A stretch of DNA of 64,000 bases from Synchiropus splendidus (lineage: Eukaryota; Chordata; Actinopteri; Syngnathiformes; Callionymidae): contig NC_071349.1 of the NCBI RefSeq assembly GCF_027744825.2, forward strand, positions 19,096,501 through 19,160,500. The letters are read 5' to 3'. Shown here piece after piece: positions 34,465-46,825 of this stretch. The translations under genes were made by a program, and so were the position numbers. Within the stretch, counting starts at the first letter, position 1, and the number at the start of each line of letters is the position of its first letter. Under the pieces are notes generated by a model. It did no database searches and had not been told where the DNA came from. It worked only from the letters and a program-made list of their open reading frames with translations.

Positions 34465-37400
34465 CTTGCGTGTTGCATGTCGATGTGTGGGACCTTAGGT
34501 GGCTCCACCTCTTACTGACGGCCACCCTGACTGAAATGCATGGTGCGTTTGAGGCGCTTTAAGTGACACATTACCACATGCAGAGTGAAACCACCATCCC
34601 TCTGGTAACGCAGCCGACGGCATCAGAAGATGCCGCGGCAGGCAACACGTGTCCTTCAACTGAAGCCTGAAGCCTTCTTCCGAGACACTTGGCAAACAAG
34701 CTCTTTGTTTGGAATAAGCAAGTCAAATGTTTGTTGACTTGGAAGTTGGCGCTCGGATGGGAGCGCTGGTGTTGACAGGTGCCACGGGCGGCAAACAGGT
34801 CGGAAATCTTCAAAACAAAACCCCCCCAGTGGCAGGATTGTGTCATCAAAATGGCTTCAGTGCGGCAGAGAGTCACGCACTGTAAATGCACAGTACGAGG
34901 TGAACAGAAGCCGCCAACAACAGCAGTATAATTTCACCGCCTGGACGTCGTATGATGTTGTTGGTAAGAGGCAGATTACACGTCTGCATTGACATGTTCA
35001 ATTACGGGAGTCTGAAGATCCTAATCCCCGGGGAGACGTGCCTCCTCCGGGAGCCTCTTCATGAACTCTGCGTGAACTTCTTTCAACAGATTTGTCACGG
35101 TATTTCTGATTATTCTGCCTTTTATTGGCTCTCTTTACGAACACTGCTGGCAAACCTTTCACTTTGTCAACCAGACGTTCGCGCAGCACTGATCATATCT
35201 GCAAATGAAACTCGCACACTGCTTTCGCAACGATTACAGAGGCTTAACTGCACATAAGTCAGACACGTATAATTGCATTTTGTGGCGGGGGGCGGGGTGT
35301 TTCATTACGGCGGCTCCAGCCTGATTCGATATGCTCCTGGAACAGGGAGGGCTTCATCTGACTTCCCAATGAAGAGGATATTAACTATTGATGGCCGTGG
35401 CGTTGTAATGAGCCCAATTTCAGCCAGAAAATTGACAGCGGGAACATTCAATCTCTCCGTCGTCCGGAGGGAGCCATGTTGAGGCATCAGCGCGGGGCCG
35501 GGCTCCAATTTAGCTTTGGACAATATGACACCTTGTTGTTTAGTAAAGCAGACCAAAGGAACGGTGTCACATCGCGTCAGTGATTCCCTTCCTCTCAGCA
35601 ACATTATCTCTTCAGGAAACACACACTTTTTAGTTTAGTGAGCCCTCAGTAAACAGAAGAGCGGTGCGGTAACACCAGGCGTCGGAAGCGCGGCACCTCT
35701 GGGGCCCACTTCCTGTCAGCATAACGGCGGTTTACATCAAAGCTAATCTGGCAACACAGCGCGTCTCCAACAGAAGCCCGGAGAGGCGACCTCGCAGCAA
35801 CATTCCCCGCTGCTGAAAACTGCTGACTTAACACGGCATTAGACGCGTATTTAGCACGGCACAAAGAATAAGAAGTCAGTGTAATTTATTGTGTTGTGGC
35901 CTGAGGGGGCTGCGGAGAAACAATAGCTGTTTATCACCAAGAAGCTCCAGTGCATCTTCCAGCAAGCGTGTTGTTTGACTTTCATTGTCCTGTTTGAATG
36001 TCGAAAGCTGTCTGAACAAACAGCCAAGTTTGACAGCATGATGGGCGTCAGCTAAAATGCTCCGCGGGGCTGGAGCGTACGGCGCTGGACTGGTCAGCAC
36101 AGCTTCCTGTGTGGTGCTGTGAGGGGGCGGAGGCTAATAACCTCAGTTCAGGTGGGAGCTCTGGGCGGTGTTTCCCTCCCATCACAGCCCCACCGGAGGT
36201 TCCCCAGTCTTCCTCACTGGTCTCTGCACCTGCTAGCTTCTGCCTTCGCGTGACTCCTAGCATGAAACACTGCTGACTCAGCAGCATTCTTAAAAGGCAA
36301 ATGAGGTTTGCTGTACTTGAATGTGTCCCGCCCCCACAACTCATTGTGGCCTCACATGAATTTTTAAATTGCAATAAACATGTTTGGTTGACTGTTGTTG
36401 TTGTGAGTGACGGAACCCGAAGACGGGGACAGTGATTTTTCAAGAGGTAAATAACATCAATGAGATCGAATCATGGTCAACTCGATATATTTATATTTAT
36501 ATGTTGAAACATAATTTGATGTAATGACCAGCAGGGATGTTTTGGCGAACTTCACTGAACTACTGCAGTTTAAATCAGTCTGTTATTTTGATTTATTTTA
36601 CTCATGGTGTGCATGAAAGTGCATGGTCAACTTGAACTTGACACTGGTTTTCTGTGCGTCTCTCCATATCGCAGGGGTCAAAACGTGAACGTCAGCAGGA
36701 TATCTCAACATCTAGTGCCCTAAGTGCAAATGAAGGGTTTGTGCGGAATGAAAACACCATGGCACACAAGCTAAACATGCTCAGGAAGGTACAATCCTCT
36801 GCATCTCTCAAAGGTTTGTACAGGAAATCGCGATCTTGCTTGCAATTCTGATGGAAAAAATCTCAGTCAGGCGGTTGTTCAAATCTGGTCTTTTAAAGCA
36901 GATATATTTTTATCATTAAACATCGTCTTTCGGTCAACGCTGACAATCACAAGCATATTTCAGACTTCAACACAACTCTGGATGATCAAGTGAAAACAAA
37001 GAAAAAAGGCAACGTCCTTGTGAGATAACACACCGGTACTTTTGTCGCTCAGGCAACAGATGAAACCAGACAATGACGTGACGTAAACACACGATCAGCA
37101 CTGTGTGGATGAACAGCTCCGCTCTATACAGCCGCATGAACAAAACAAAACAAGATATCATTTGGCTCTTCTCTGCGTCTGAAGTGGCCTGTCAAGAAGC
37201 CGCTCCTCATGAGGTCAGCGAGGAAATAATGACTGAGCGACATTGACAGTTTGAGCTTGATGTTCTTTCCTGTATCATGCTCTGTTTAGGCTCCTTGAAA
37301 TTGGTGGATCCCAGTGTTCATGTTTTACCTCATAAAATAGTCCATGAATGTGAAATCATGCGCAGCTGAACCTTTGCTTCCTCAGATGAACCATCCTGCA

Positions 37401-37950
37401 CACGCCCCCTCGACATTTGGGTGTGTCACACTCGTGTTGTGTCAGTCGGAAGCAGATACACTTTTAATTAGAATGTTTTTACTGGGGAAAAAAGCAGCTG
37501 TTTAAATTGTTCTGTCTGCAGCCAAACAAATCCAGATGTGTTTATGCTTTTATAAAAAAAAAAAAAGTGTATCTCAAGACATGATTTTACACAACAGTGT
37601 TTGCTTATCACATTTCTATTTGCTTCCAGTTTAACTCAGTTTTTCTCAGTAGAAAAAACTGGACATCTGTTGTTGTGCAGCTAGCACCACATGAATAATA
37701 GTGTGCGCGCAAACAAAGCCGTAATATTCCCAAACACATCAGACAGCTCATTAGGCAGCACTTCAGCTTGGCACCGATTTAAACATTTATAACAGTAAAC
37801 CAAGAGTGAAGCCATTGTTGGCTTCAGACGATCATCGAGTCCGACTGACGCCGCTTTATTATGAAGGCAAACCGGGCCGGCGCCGAGCCGACACGGAGCA
37901 GCGGCGCATCATCAATCAAAGTCATGTGACCCTCTTCCCTACCTGCAGCT

Positions 37951-37969
37951 GTAATTGGATCCCAATTAC
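37951..37969. promoter_or_regulatory. Palindromic paired TAATTGG homeodomain-type site
   Basis: GTAATTGG and CCAATTAC are exact reverse complements separated by three bases. Two inward-facing TAATTG half-sites are the kind of arrangement homeodomain dimers can bind. It sits in mixed-composition low-copy DNA, with further ATTATCGAATTAG nearby. The regulatory role is inferred only from the motif. Confidence 0.3.
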
Positions 37970-38184
37970 GGCAGTGAAAAACTGCGGCCCAGATTATCGA
38001 ATTAGTTTTATCGTCGGGAGATCGTGTCATTCCAGACGCAATTTGTTTTCTGTGTCGCACAGCAGTGGATGCGGCAGATTATAAATAGGAACATTACAGT
38101 GAATAAGTAGGAATGATGGAGCCTCCGTGACCAGGGTTCTCAGGTGGTTAAGGACGGGACGTCGAGACTCCCCACTTCACCTCT

Positions 38185-38315
38185 GTATGGTTTTGGACTG
38201 CGGGATGACACCAGAGTGCCAGAGAAGATATCAACTCCACACAGAGAGGAAACAGGTTTCCGACCATGAGTTGCCTCAAGCTGAACCTACAGCCTTCTTG
38301 CTGTGAGGCTGCAGC
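38185..38315 (+). repeat. L2-like LINE 3' fragment, left part
   Basis: GGTTTTGGACTGCGGGATGA, TCAACTCCACACAGAGAGG and CCTTCTTGCTGTGAGGCTGC follow the order of the fish L2-type tail (TTTGGACTGTGGGAGG, CAAACTCCACACAG, CTTGCTGTGAGGC). It is interrupted by the F1 copy at 38316 and resumes at 38504. Confidence 0.75.
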
Positions 38316-38495
38316 TAGTGAGGCTTCATGAAACAGTGGCTTCATTTTCACAGCCCAGTAGATGGCGCTCTCTGGCCTTAGGTTAAGAAACATCTACTTC
38401 AATGAAACCTCGAGTCATTTTCAAGCCAATAGCGCCACAGACTCACCTCTGAAAATCAGGCCAATGTTTCATGACGCCTCATCAGCCCATCACTC
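38316..38495 (-). mobile_element. F1 MITE with perfect 8-bp TSD, nested in an L2-like LINE
   Basis: Starts TAGTGAGGCTTCATGAAAC (the TGATGGGC part of the tip is lost) and ends CCCATCACTC. The core is reverse (TTCAATGAAACCTCGAGTC). GCTGCAGC occurs at 38308-38315 and again at 38496-38503, an exact 8-bp target duplication. The host sequence on both sides is one L2-like fragment, so the insertion is precise and later than the LINE. Confidence 0.93.
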
Positions 38496-38503
38496 GCTGC
38501 AGC

Positions 38504-38520
38504 ACAAACCATGATGCAGA
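38504..38520 (+). repeat. L2-like LINE fragment, right part
   Basis: ACAAACCATGATGCAG resumes the L2-like tail after the F1 insertion (compare GCTAACCACTGTGC in the typical tail). Very short. Confidence 0.5.
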
Positions 38521-39775
38521 AAAAGTGAAGTGTGAGACAGATGTTGGCTTGGCCAAGGTGTAAATGGAAACTAAAGCGTTCTTCCGAAATCAAAACAGTT
38601 CCCTTATTTCCTTTTATTTTGAAACTTCCAATTATTTATTTTCAGTTATTTCTTATATTTCCAATGTCAATATGAATATTAGCGTCACCTTTTGTCAACG
38701 TTTTATTACTGTTATTATCAACTTTATTGCCGCAAAGTTTAAAATGTGTCCGAGTCGTCAAATAAATATCAACAATATTCTAATTAATTTTGCTCCACAG
38801 CTTTTGTTCTTCACATTTGTGCTGTAACAAAGAGTCAATCACGCAGTTGGAAAAGCAACAGACCAGATTAAGTCATGTTGCCGCGAGAAACAACAGACTT
38901 TCATGTCGACGTCAAATGTTTTCCTTCTCTCATGTGCGAAAAAGAAGTCTCCACTGGCTCCAGAATGTTCATGTCTCCTCCACATTTTGGGTTCAGAGCA
39001 AATGAAACAGCCTTTCAGGATTTGAGCCCACACACAGCTTTCAAAAACATTTTATCCTTTCGTCTCCATGAGGCGCGTAAACACTGAACAATCATTACCA
39101 TTCCGCCAGTTTGTTTGTGTGTTTGTCCCGCTTCATGTTCCTATTCAAAAACAATTGATCACAGAGGCCGAGGCGCGCTCGGATCGGTCACCAGCTCCGC
39201 TGCCACGTTTGCCGCGCGGAGAGCTGACTGGCTGCCCTGCCGCATGTTCAGTCGGTGAATTGACATAATGATGTTTTCCACACAAAGAGCACAGTTTGGG
39301 TTGTTCTCCGCTTGTTTCCCAGCGTCTGGCGGCTAGTAAACACTGTGTACATCAATAAAAGAGCACTTTCATGCCCTCACAACATCGTCCATACATATTC
39401 TATTCCATGACGCGTCGTCGTGCAAGTTTCGATCTCAGAACATCAACCAAATTCCTTTTTTTCTGCTGCACCTGAATCTACTCCAAGATGCAACACAAAA
39501 CATACGACTCATCGCATGAAGATCATACGAGGAACGGCCTAAAAAAGCAGTTAATGTGTTTAGCAATGACAAAGTTTTCAGCAGAGGGATGCAAAGGCGC
39601 CGTTTCAGGTGGGGTCAGGCAGGTTATTCCCAGAAATATTTGGGTCTCATCCTTCCACCACCTCGAGGCCAGACAAACAGGCCGCCTCAACAACAGGATC
39701 CACCAAGGTCCACTGACAACCAGGTTATGTTACCATGTGCTGCGGGATCAGCTTTGTTGACAGCCTTATGTCGAA
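38521..39775. other. Low-copy DNA, nothing recognised
   Basis: AT-rich from 38560 to 38830. No gene or known repeat seen. Confidence 0.55.
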
Positions 39776-39860
39776 CATAGGGATGAGAATTGGAAGGAGA
39801 TCATTCAATACCGGACCCAAATCATCTTCAAAACGGTTCCTGAAGCGGTATTTAAATCAG
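39776..39860 (+). repeat. Possible GGGATGAGAATTG-type repeat end
   Basis: CATAGGGATGAGAATTGGAA followed by CAATACCGGACC resembles one end of a fish dispersed repeat that begins GGGATGGGAAT and contains TACCGATACC. The second end was not found. Confidence 0.3.
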
Positions 39861-42800
39861 TATTTTCAAAAAATAAATATTTGTGATTAAATTATTTTTA
39901 TTTCTGACGCAACGTTGGACAAGTCAAGCAACAATATTTTAGCTTAAAATCTTTCAAAATATCCTTGTTCAAAACATGACAAATAAACATTTCACTATTA
40001 CTTCTGAGGAAGAGGTTCAGGCCCTAACCTCACTGTCCCATTTGTCACCTGAACTTCAAAAAAAAGTTAAAGGGGAAACGGCTGTTAAAAGACGGAGCCA
40101 GCACAGACAGAGTTCTGTCCCACCAGAGCACTGCATCATCTCAGCCAGAGGTCCAGTGACAGTTGGGCGTCGGGGGTTTACAACAACTCTCCGATGCGAC
40201 AAAGATGAGAAGCTTAGTTTTCAAAGTCATGTACTTGTGAAAGTGTCCATATTCCTGGAGGAGCACTTGACAATGGCTACAGAGTAAAACCCACTCGTGT
40301 TCTGGATGCTTGTTTGAAGCCGGTCCAGAGGATGACTGCAGACTGCATGCAGCAAAGTGCAAGTCAGTCCAGCTGCTGGTGGACAGCTTGACTGATGTGC
40401 CCCGACTCGCCGTGACCCCAGAGACCCACAGGTTGCTGGATATGAGCACAATATTTCCCACAGCTCAAGTCCCACTTCATATTTCATGCTGTCCCCTGCT
40501 GGAGCAGCCGGGTCCCTGATACACTCTCTGAGACAGATGCGGACAGTGGCGCATCAGGGCTCCTGTCGCATCTGAAAATAGCGTTGAGCAAACAGTCGGC
40601 GGCCATATGTGTGAATAATCTGTGCGACTGCTGTGGGTGATAGTTGGAGACATAGAGGCAATTACACAGTAATAGATTCTATCTGGAGCCAGGAGAAACA
40701 TAATTGGAGAGGGAGCTGACGCCCACAGGCCGCACTCTTTCATGGTGTCGTGGCGACCGTAGACACTTGGCGCAGAGTGAACCGATGGCGGCAGAGAGGC
40801 GACTCTCTCCGTGTGTTTTGAGTTGGAGGCAGCTACAAATGGCACAGGGAATGATGGAAGCAAACATTGCTTTGTGGCTTGAATTAAAAGGCCAATAAAG
40901 GAGCCTGCCTCATCACAGTAGGTTTGTGCTCATAATAAATCACCTGTTCCTGTTCGGGACTGTGGAGCGGAGATAAGGCAAACGGAGATCGGCTTCTCAA
41001 GACAATCACATGAGATGCTGTTTCTGTTATGGTCTGGAAATGATGCCTGAAATGACCCGCCACGTATATCAGACGGAAATCCAGATATTTGAGCGTAAAT
41101 AGAGAGGAAAATTTGATTTATGATCAATGTCATTCTCCTCTAAAGGAGCCGAGTTGGGACAGTGGTGTTTCCCGTCCATCGGCCTCCGTAGCTGCGCCAG
41201 GCTCCAGTCACGACTTACGAAGGGGTGGAGTAGCATTTCTCAATGTGAGGGCGACAAATGAGCCCACAATTATGTCAAAATTGAAAGTTCATTTGAGGAT
41301 CAAATGCAGGCTTATCCACACTCTCTCCCTCCTCAGGCAGGTGGGGGAGCACAGGGAGTATGGCGAGGGACAGGGAGACGTACGGCAGCACTCATCACTG
41401 GATCATATTGGACGCCAGTAGCTATTTATATCCCCTTTGGTGGCTCTCCTCCAGAGTTATCATGAAACACTTATGCAGCCCGAGAAACTGGCTTCATCGT
41501 GAACATAGGACGTGAGGGCGCAAGCCTCGGGAGCGAGAATGTGTCGGTCAACCACATTCGAGGCCAAATTGTGGGCCTAGCAACCACCTTCTAATTCTGA
41601 GAGGTTCAATCCTTATCGCTGTGTTTAAAGCAAAAATCCATCAGTTGACCTCAACAGATGCGACTGACTGGCAACGCAAGACACGCTCAGAAACCAACTC
41701 TCACTCCTGACACGTAAAATATTGTTGATCCTCAAGCGAATATTTGCGTCCAACGGTTGGAGTTTGGATGGATCTGGAAGGATGATCGCAAGCTCTCAGT
41801 GCTCTCTTACTGGTGATATACTCGATTGATCCTCAAATGTCTGTGTTGGCGCAGGTTCTTTGCTGATCTCAGGAAACACAGCAGATTGGTTTAACTACGT
41901 GAGCTTGATCGGTCCAGACAAAAACCTGCTTTCTTAGATGATCTGACTGAAGACCCCGGTGTATTCCGTACCACATGTCACCGTCACGGTGCTGACTTTT
42001 TGGGAGGAGGTTGTTTATCTACTAGGTGATGTGAAGTTGTACTCCAAGGACCTTAGCTAGCACCAGCCCAAGGCTTGACCCTGAACCCCAGTCGCACCAT
42101 GAAGCGCTGCCCACGTTTTTCCTGTATCTGGATTAATTGTTGATAAAAACAGAGTCCTCATTTCTGCCAAAACTGCACCAGTCACTCGTGAACAAGACAT
42201 CCAATCTCCACCCAAAAAAGTGCACATATATCATTTCCTATTCCCTATAAAATGTATGGTATTTTTGAGCTCTTCTTGCAGCCTCACAACAAAGAGATCG
42301 ATTCCTGCCTGTAACAACTCTGCTTCCTTCCGTGTTGAGTCTGAATCCAACATACAAATCTCAAGCAAACAATACAAAACAACTTCAGAAAGTACATGAG
42401 TATGAGCCCAGTCCAGTACAACGGTCCTCCCTACCTCTGCACAAAAAAGCCATAGGTGACACCTCATCTTCAAACTTTACCTACGGTGACAGGGACTGGC
42501 ATCAAGACGACCATGTGAATGTAAAATGAGCTTCAGGTTACCTGCACCTCTGGCGGGCTTGTCCACTGATACCATTATAGCGCTTCACTTTAGGAAAGCT
42601 TCACATTTGATAGCCGCTAAAGGACAAATTCCCAAAAGTATATGGCCTTTGCAGAAACGGGAGTCCTCCTCTCTATCTAAATTATGCAGAAATCATTCAT
42701 TTAACTGCAGCAGTTGTGCGGAATACTGAGGAGTGAGATTTAATTCTATTATCATGAATTTTACATGGAGTCTGTGCAGAAAAGGACACGCTGCTGAGAT

Positions 42801-43471
42801 AACACCGTGTTTTCGCCTCGGGAGGGATGTTTTATAGAAGGACAGCGGCGGAAGTGAAGCTTGTCCGGCAGGAGTGTCGGGACGGGCACGTGTGGGGACT
42901 GGGGTGAGGAGGGCAGCCTTCACCCAGGTCTGGGCCCCATAAAGGAGGAGGAAACACTGGGAGGCTGAGACACGAGGCCACGCTATCAAACGCTCGGCAT
43001 TTCATGGAGGTTCATGTACGAGTCACATACCGTTACAATTCAAGAGTCAGCTGTGGTGAGAAGAGACAACTGTTCCCTGTCCACCGATTGTTATCGTCCA
43101 TCAGATCTGTCTCACCTAATGACAGTATTTTGTGAGATGCATGAGCTTGCAAGCCGAGTTTTCACAGGGAAATGTTTCAGTGATGGATGTACCGAGGTTC
43201 TGAAACGGGAAACCAGATAATCTCTGGCGAAAATATGCGCGAGAAAGCCATATTATTAAAGTGTTGCCCCAAAACTGACCAGTACAGCGGTGACCTAAGA
43301 CGACTATTGTTATCTTTGGGTGAATGACAATGTTTTTCCAAACATACAGATGCAAAGGTTCCTCGAGTAAAATAAACATGTTCGCGTTTGTCACTGAGTG
43401 AATTTCTTCATGATCTTTATAATCGAAACAATTCAATGGTAGCTAGTCGCTAGTGACTCGAGAGTCACTGG
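39861..43471. other. Low-copy DNA, no gene recognised
   Basis: 3.6 kb. The forward frame at 39976 (103 codons) is hydrophilic and lysine-rich but has no known domain, and the overlapping reverse frames are similar in length. Sequence at 40690-41430 is repeat-free and could contain conserved non-coding DNA. I cannot test that. Confidence 0.5.
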
Positions 43472-43643
43472 TAACAATGAACCTGCGAGGCTTCATGAAA
43501 CAGTGTCATCATCACTGCAATACAATCTTTGGATTTTAACAATTTCAATGAAACCATGCATCGTTCTTAAACCAACAGCGCCACCAACTGAGCTGTGGAA
43601 AGGAGGGCACTGTTTCATGAAGCTTCATCAGCCCATCGCTATA
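43472..43643 (-). mobile_element. F1 MITE with perfect 8-bp TSD
   Basis: Starts TAACAATGAACC (a diverged tip) then GCGAGGCTTCATGAAACAGT. The core is reverse (TTTCAATGAAACCATGC) and it ends CCCATCGCTATA. GTCACTGG at 43464-43471 is repeated at 43644-43651. The left arm has lost its TAGATGGCGCTCT segment. Confidence 0.9.
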
Positions 43644-45225
43644 GTCACTGGTGCCTGACAGTCAAAGGCAATAGATAAAGAGAGATGCCTATGAAGTCAT
43701 GTGGTCTTTGACGTGACTGTCTGTCAGCTGAATAGCTAAAAAACAAAACATTGAAATGTTGACATTTCTGTTTTTTATCGATTTAATTGTGATCGAGAGC
43801 CACTGCTTCCATCTGCAGACTCAACTAGCTCATTGCTATCAATGACATTTCAAGTGATCTCATGTTTCAAAAGACCGACTCAGCTTGACTGTGCCAACGT
43901 TCTAACCTTCATTGTCATCATACAGTGTCACCAGTACAGCGATATGAATGAGATGCTAGCAAGTGTTGCAACAACAACAACTCAACTAAATTGTGTGGGA
44001 GGCAGACTTTGGTCTCCAGTGTGAAAACAGCCAGTGAGCAGTGGGCCGCACAGCAAGGACGAGTCGAGCAGACACAAAGCCACCAGCCGCCGCACAGCTG
44101 CAGGACACTTGCTGCTCCGAGTTCACAGCAGCGTAAAGCCGGGAGGCGACAGACACGACAGAGAGCCCGAATGAGAGCAGATGGATGAGCGCCGTCCTTG
44201 TGTTTGAAGCCGTCTTTCCTCAAGGCAATAAAAGATATTTACGCACGCGTCACACTTTGGCATCGTGAGGAGGCATCATTAACCCAAATTACAGTATTTT
44301 AGTATAAATGTTGCGCCCCCAGCACGACAGCTGGTCTCGCTTGAGAACCCCACGGAGAACGCCAATGTCACCCTAAAACTCAACATGTGTTCAGGTAGCA
44401 AAGTGGTGCTGTATGACTGCGCTGGATCGAAGCGTGCAGCTCTTTTTTTGCTGTGTGTTATTGAAGTTTTACCGTTAAAAATATCGATACAGTTTCACCA
44501 TAGTTCAATCAAAAAGCTGGTGTGTTGCAACCTGTGGAAGCAGGACGTAGGTCCGGCCCAAATCCTGGTTTGCCCTCAGCTCAACTTCACCACAACAGGA
44601 TTCGACTGTGGAATTTGTATTTGAATAGTAAATATTGCCAGTGAAACATTGGATAGAGTTTGTTTACAGGTGACAGGTGTTTTCTATGAATGAACCCTCA
44701 AACTACAGTGAAACTACAGTTCAGTGTAACATCACAGCGAGATTCTTGTCATGAAATGCAGAGTTCAATGGAGTGAAGTCGGGTTCTAAACTAAATGAAA
44801 GACCCTGTTTCATGATGTGATTAAACAGCTCTGTTTACAATGATGCCATTTTCATGCAGGATGCCGCCCAGAGGGTTCGGAGTCTGTCGAGATGGAGATA
44901 AATGTCCGGTGTTGACTTGAGAGCCGAGCTGCTCGCTGATAATAGGGGTGAAGCCGGGCTGTTAGCGTTTACTCTAATTGTCGTGTAATGTTTCCAGGGG
45001 AATGGAGGTCTCCCATCGGGCTGCACCTGGACCCTGTTCTGGACCCATTAGACCTGGAGAGGAAGGGTGGGGATGCCGGAGGACGGAAGATGCATTTGTT
45101 TTCGAGCCTGACGTAAACAATTCGTGTAAAAAAATCAAGGTTTTTTTCTGTCCATTCACCTTTTGGTGGCACCATCGCCATGTCCCCCGCCCCTAATTGA
45201 CCTTCACGAAAGGAACCGTTATTGG
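43644..45225. other. Low-copy DNA, nothing recognised
   Basis: Overlapping frames at 43918-44223 on both strands show no domain. No repeat recognised. Confidence 0.5.
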
Positions 45226-45406
45226 TGGGGATGAGCTTGTGAGGCTTCATGAAACAGTGTTCTCATTTTCGGAGCCCACTAGATGGCGCTCTCTGCTGTA
45301 ACATATTTGGATTCCAACAACCGTTTTTAATGAGACCACATCATTTTCAAACCTATTGAGCTCTGAAAATGAAGCTGTTTCATGAAGCTTCAACATGTTA
45401 TCACTT
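45226..45406 (-). mobile_element. F1 MITE, near-full copy
   Basis: Left arm GTGAGGCTTCATGAAACAGT with CCCACTAGATGGCGCTCTCT intact. The core is reverse (GAGACCACATCATTTTC). The right arm is shortened (AGCGCCACC lost) and ends TTATCACTT. The flanking 8-mers do not match. Confidence 0.87.
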
Positions 45407-46537
45407 GGAGCTTCACCTGTTGCAGTGTATTATGGGAGTGGTCATTGGTAGTAGACACCAGGAAATCATGGCCGGTCTGGCAAACACTTTTGTCTTCCAA
45501 ACTATCTCCACCCGGGTTCCTCCTCCATGTTTACGCCAAAAATGTTGGCCTTATCCGAATCGATATTCCCTTCATTTGCGCTATAATGCAGTCATATAGC
45601 AATAGAATCAAATTCCTTCAGTGCTTTCAACCAAAAGAGCCCGTGACCGAACCACCCTGCTGCACAGCCATATTTCGTAGGTTCCCTCCCTCGTGTACAT
45701 CAATAACAAATTAATTTCAGCTCAACCCATGACCCCACACTTACCAAGACAAATGAAGTGATGGTGGAACTGGATCAGAAGAATGAGTTAAAGGGTCTTT
45801 ATTTGTTGGATACGTTAAACGTAGTGTACGCAAGAATAAAGAGACACACACTCGCACGATCTGCCGGCTAACTGTGAGTGCTTTTTTAGAGCCTAACCCC
45901 AGAGACCAGGAAGAATTTAGGAAGAATGGACTTGCTGATGTCGGACGACAAGGTGAAGAATGTGGGATAAAGAAAAAACTCTTACTGAAAGGAGAAGCTT
46001 TTGCTGGTGCATCATGATATGAGGACAGAAAAGTTTGGTCATTTTGTTAATGAATTCCATCCAAAAACAAACAAAAAAACCATCAGCGATGACAATGTCT
46101 TACTGTGCTGAAGTTTCAAAATAAATTATTCAAGTTTGTTAAACTAAATTCTTCAAATGCCAACCCACAAAAACGGAATCACAAACATTGGACGTTTGAA
46201 GAGCGAGAAAGAGGAAGCTGCGCATAAGTCAAAGGATCTGAGATTCTCTGCGTCAACAATTCTGTTCATGAGGTGTTTTCAGCGCTCATTGTTCACTGCA
46301 TCACTCCAACAGTTAAGCAGCGTTGGAAGAACGAGCATCACTCCTTGGCACCACTCACCGACTCTTGTGAGTCTCTTCGTGCGGCACTGAATCCTGCAGG
46401 CAGGCTCCCCGGAGACAGACTCCATGGAGGGCTACAAAGAGACCCAGTGAGTACTGAGCTCGGCAGAAAGTCAGCGCCAGAGAACAACGCGCAGTAAAGG
46501 GTTCTGTTTGGAAAGAGAAATCTTTGCAAGAGCTGCA

Positions 46538-46553
46538 AAGCATATAATTGCCT
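46538..46553 (+). repeat. Duplicated short motif, copy 1
   Basis: AAGCATATAATTGCCT is repeated exactly at 46810-46825. Looser similarity extends to about 33 bases (AGAGCTGCA before, GAGTAGA after). Confidence 0.8.
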
Positions 46554-46809
46554 GGAGTAGATACCGGAGACGGGAGAGAAAAGCCGGCGGCAACGTTGAC
46601 ACTTGACGCGCAGATGGATTTGTATTGGTGCAGTCAATTGTCAATATTTTTGTATTTCCTTCCACGTTGTCCAGGTCAGAAGCATCAGCCAATTAAGTAA
46701 CACTCCAGCTAGTGGCAGACTCCGCCGAGTCCTGGGAGTAGTCGAGTGGGATAACGCGGAGAAAGGGGTTCCTGCCTCCGAAACGAGAGGCCTTTAGTTG
46801 AAAGCTGGG

Positions 46810-46825
46810 AAGCATATAATTGCCT
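46810..46825 (+). repeat. Duplicated short motif, copy 2
   Basis: Same 16 bases as 46538-46553, same orientation, 272 bp apart. Flanked by AAAGCTGGG and CCTCTAGA. Confidence 0.8.

Larger units (their letters stand above)
33829..38184. other. Low-copy DNA, no gene recognised
   Basis: 4.3 kb with no supported gene. It contains a short dispersed motif (34401-34464, listed separately), an A13 run at 37554-37566 and a candidate regulatory block (37780-38095). Frames up to 131 codons (36048-36443, reverse) show no recognised domain. Confidence 0.5.

Noticed and set aside
38120..38170. GGTTCTCAGGTGGTTAAGGAC as a tRNA-like promoter box
   Set aside because: No acceptor pairing, no B box at the right distance and no cloverleaf. 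It lies next to an L2-like fragment.
39976..40287. 103-codon lysine-rich frame as a transposase remnant
   Set aside because: No DDE, BED-finger or dimerisation motif is visible. It is only adjacent to a possible repeat end.
44790..44825. CCTGTTTCATGATGTG as an F1 end
   Set aside because: The match is limited to CTGTTTCATGA, expected occasionally by chance, with no arm sequence.
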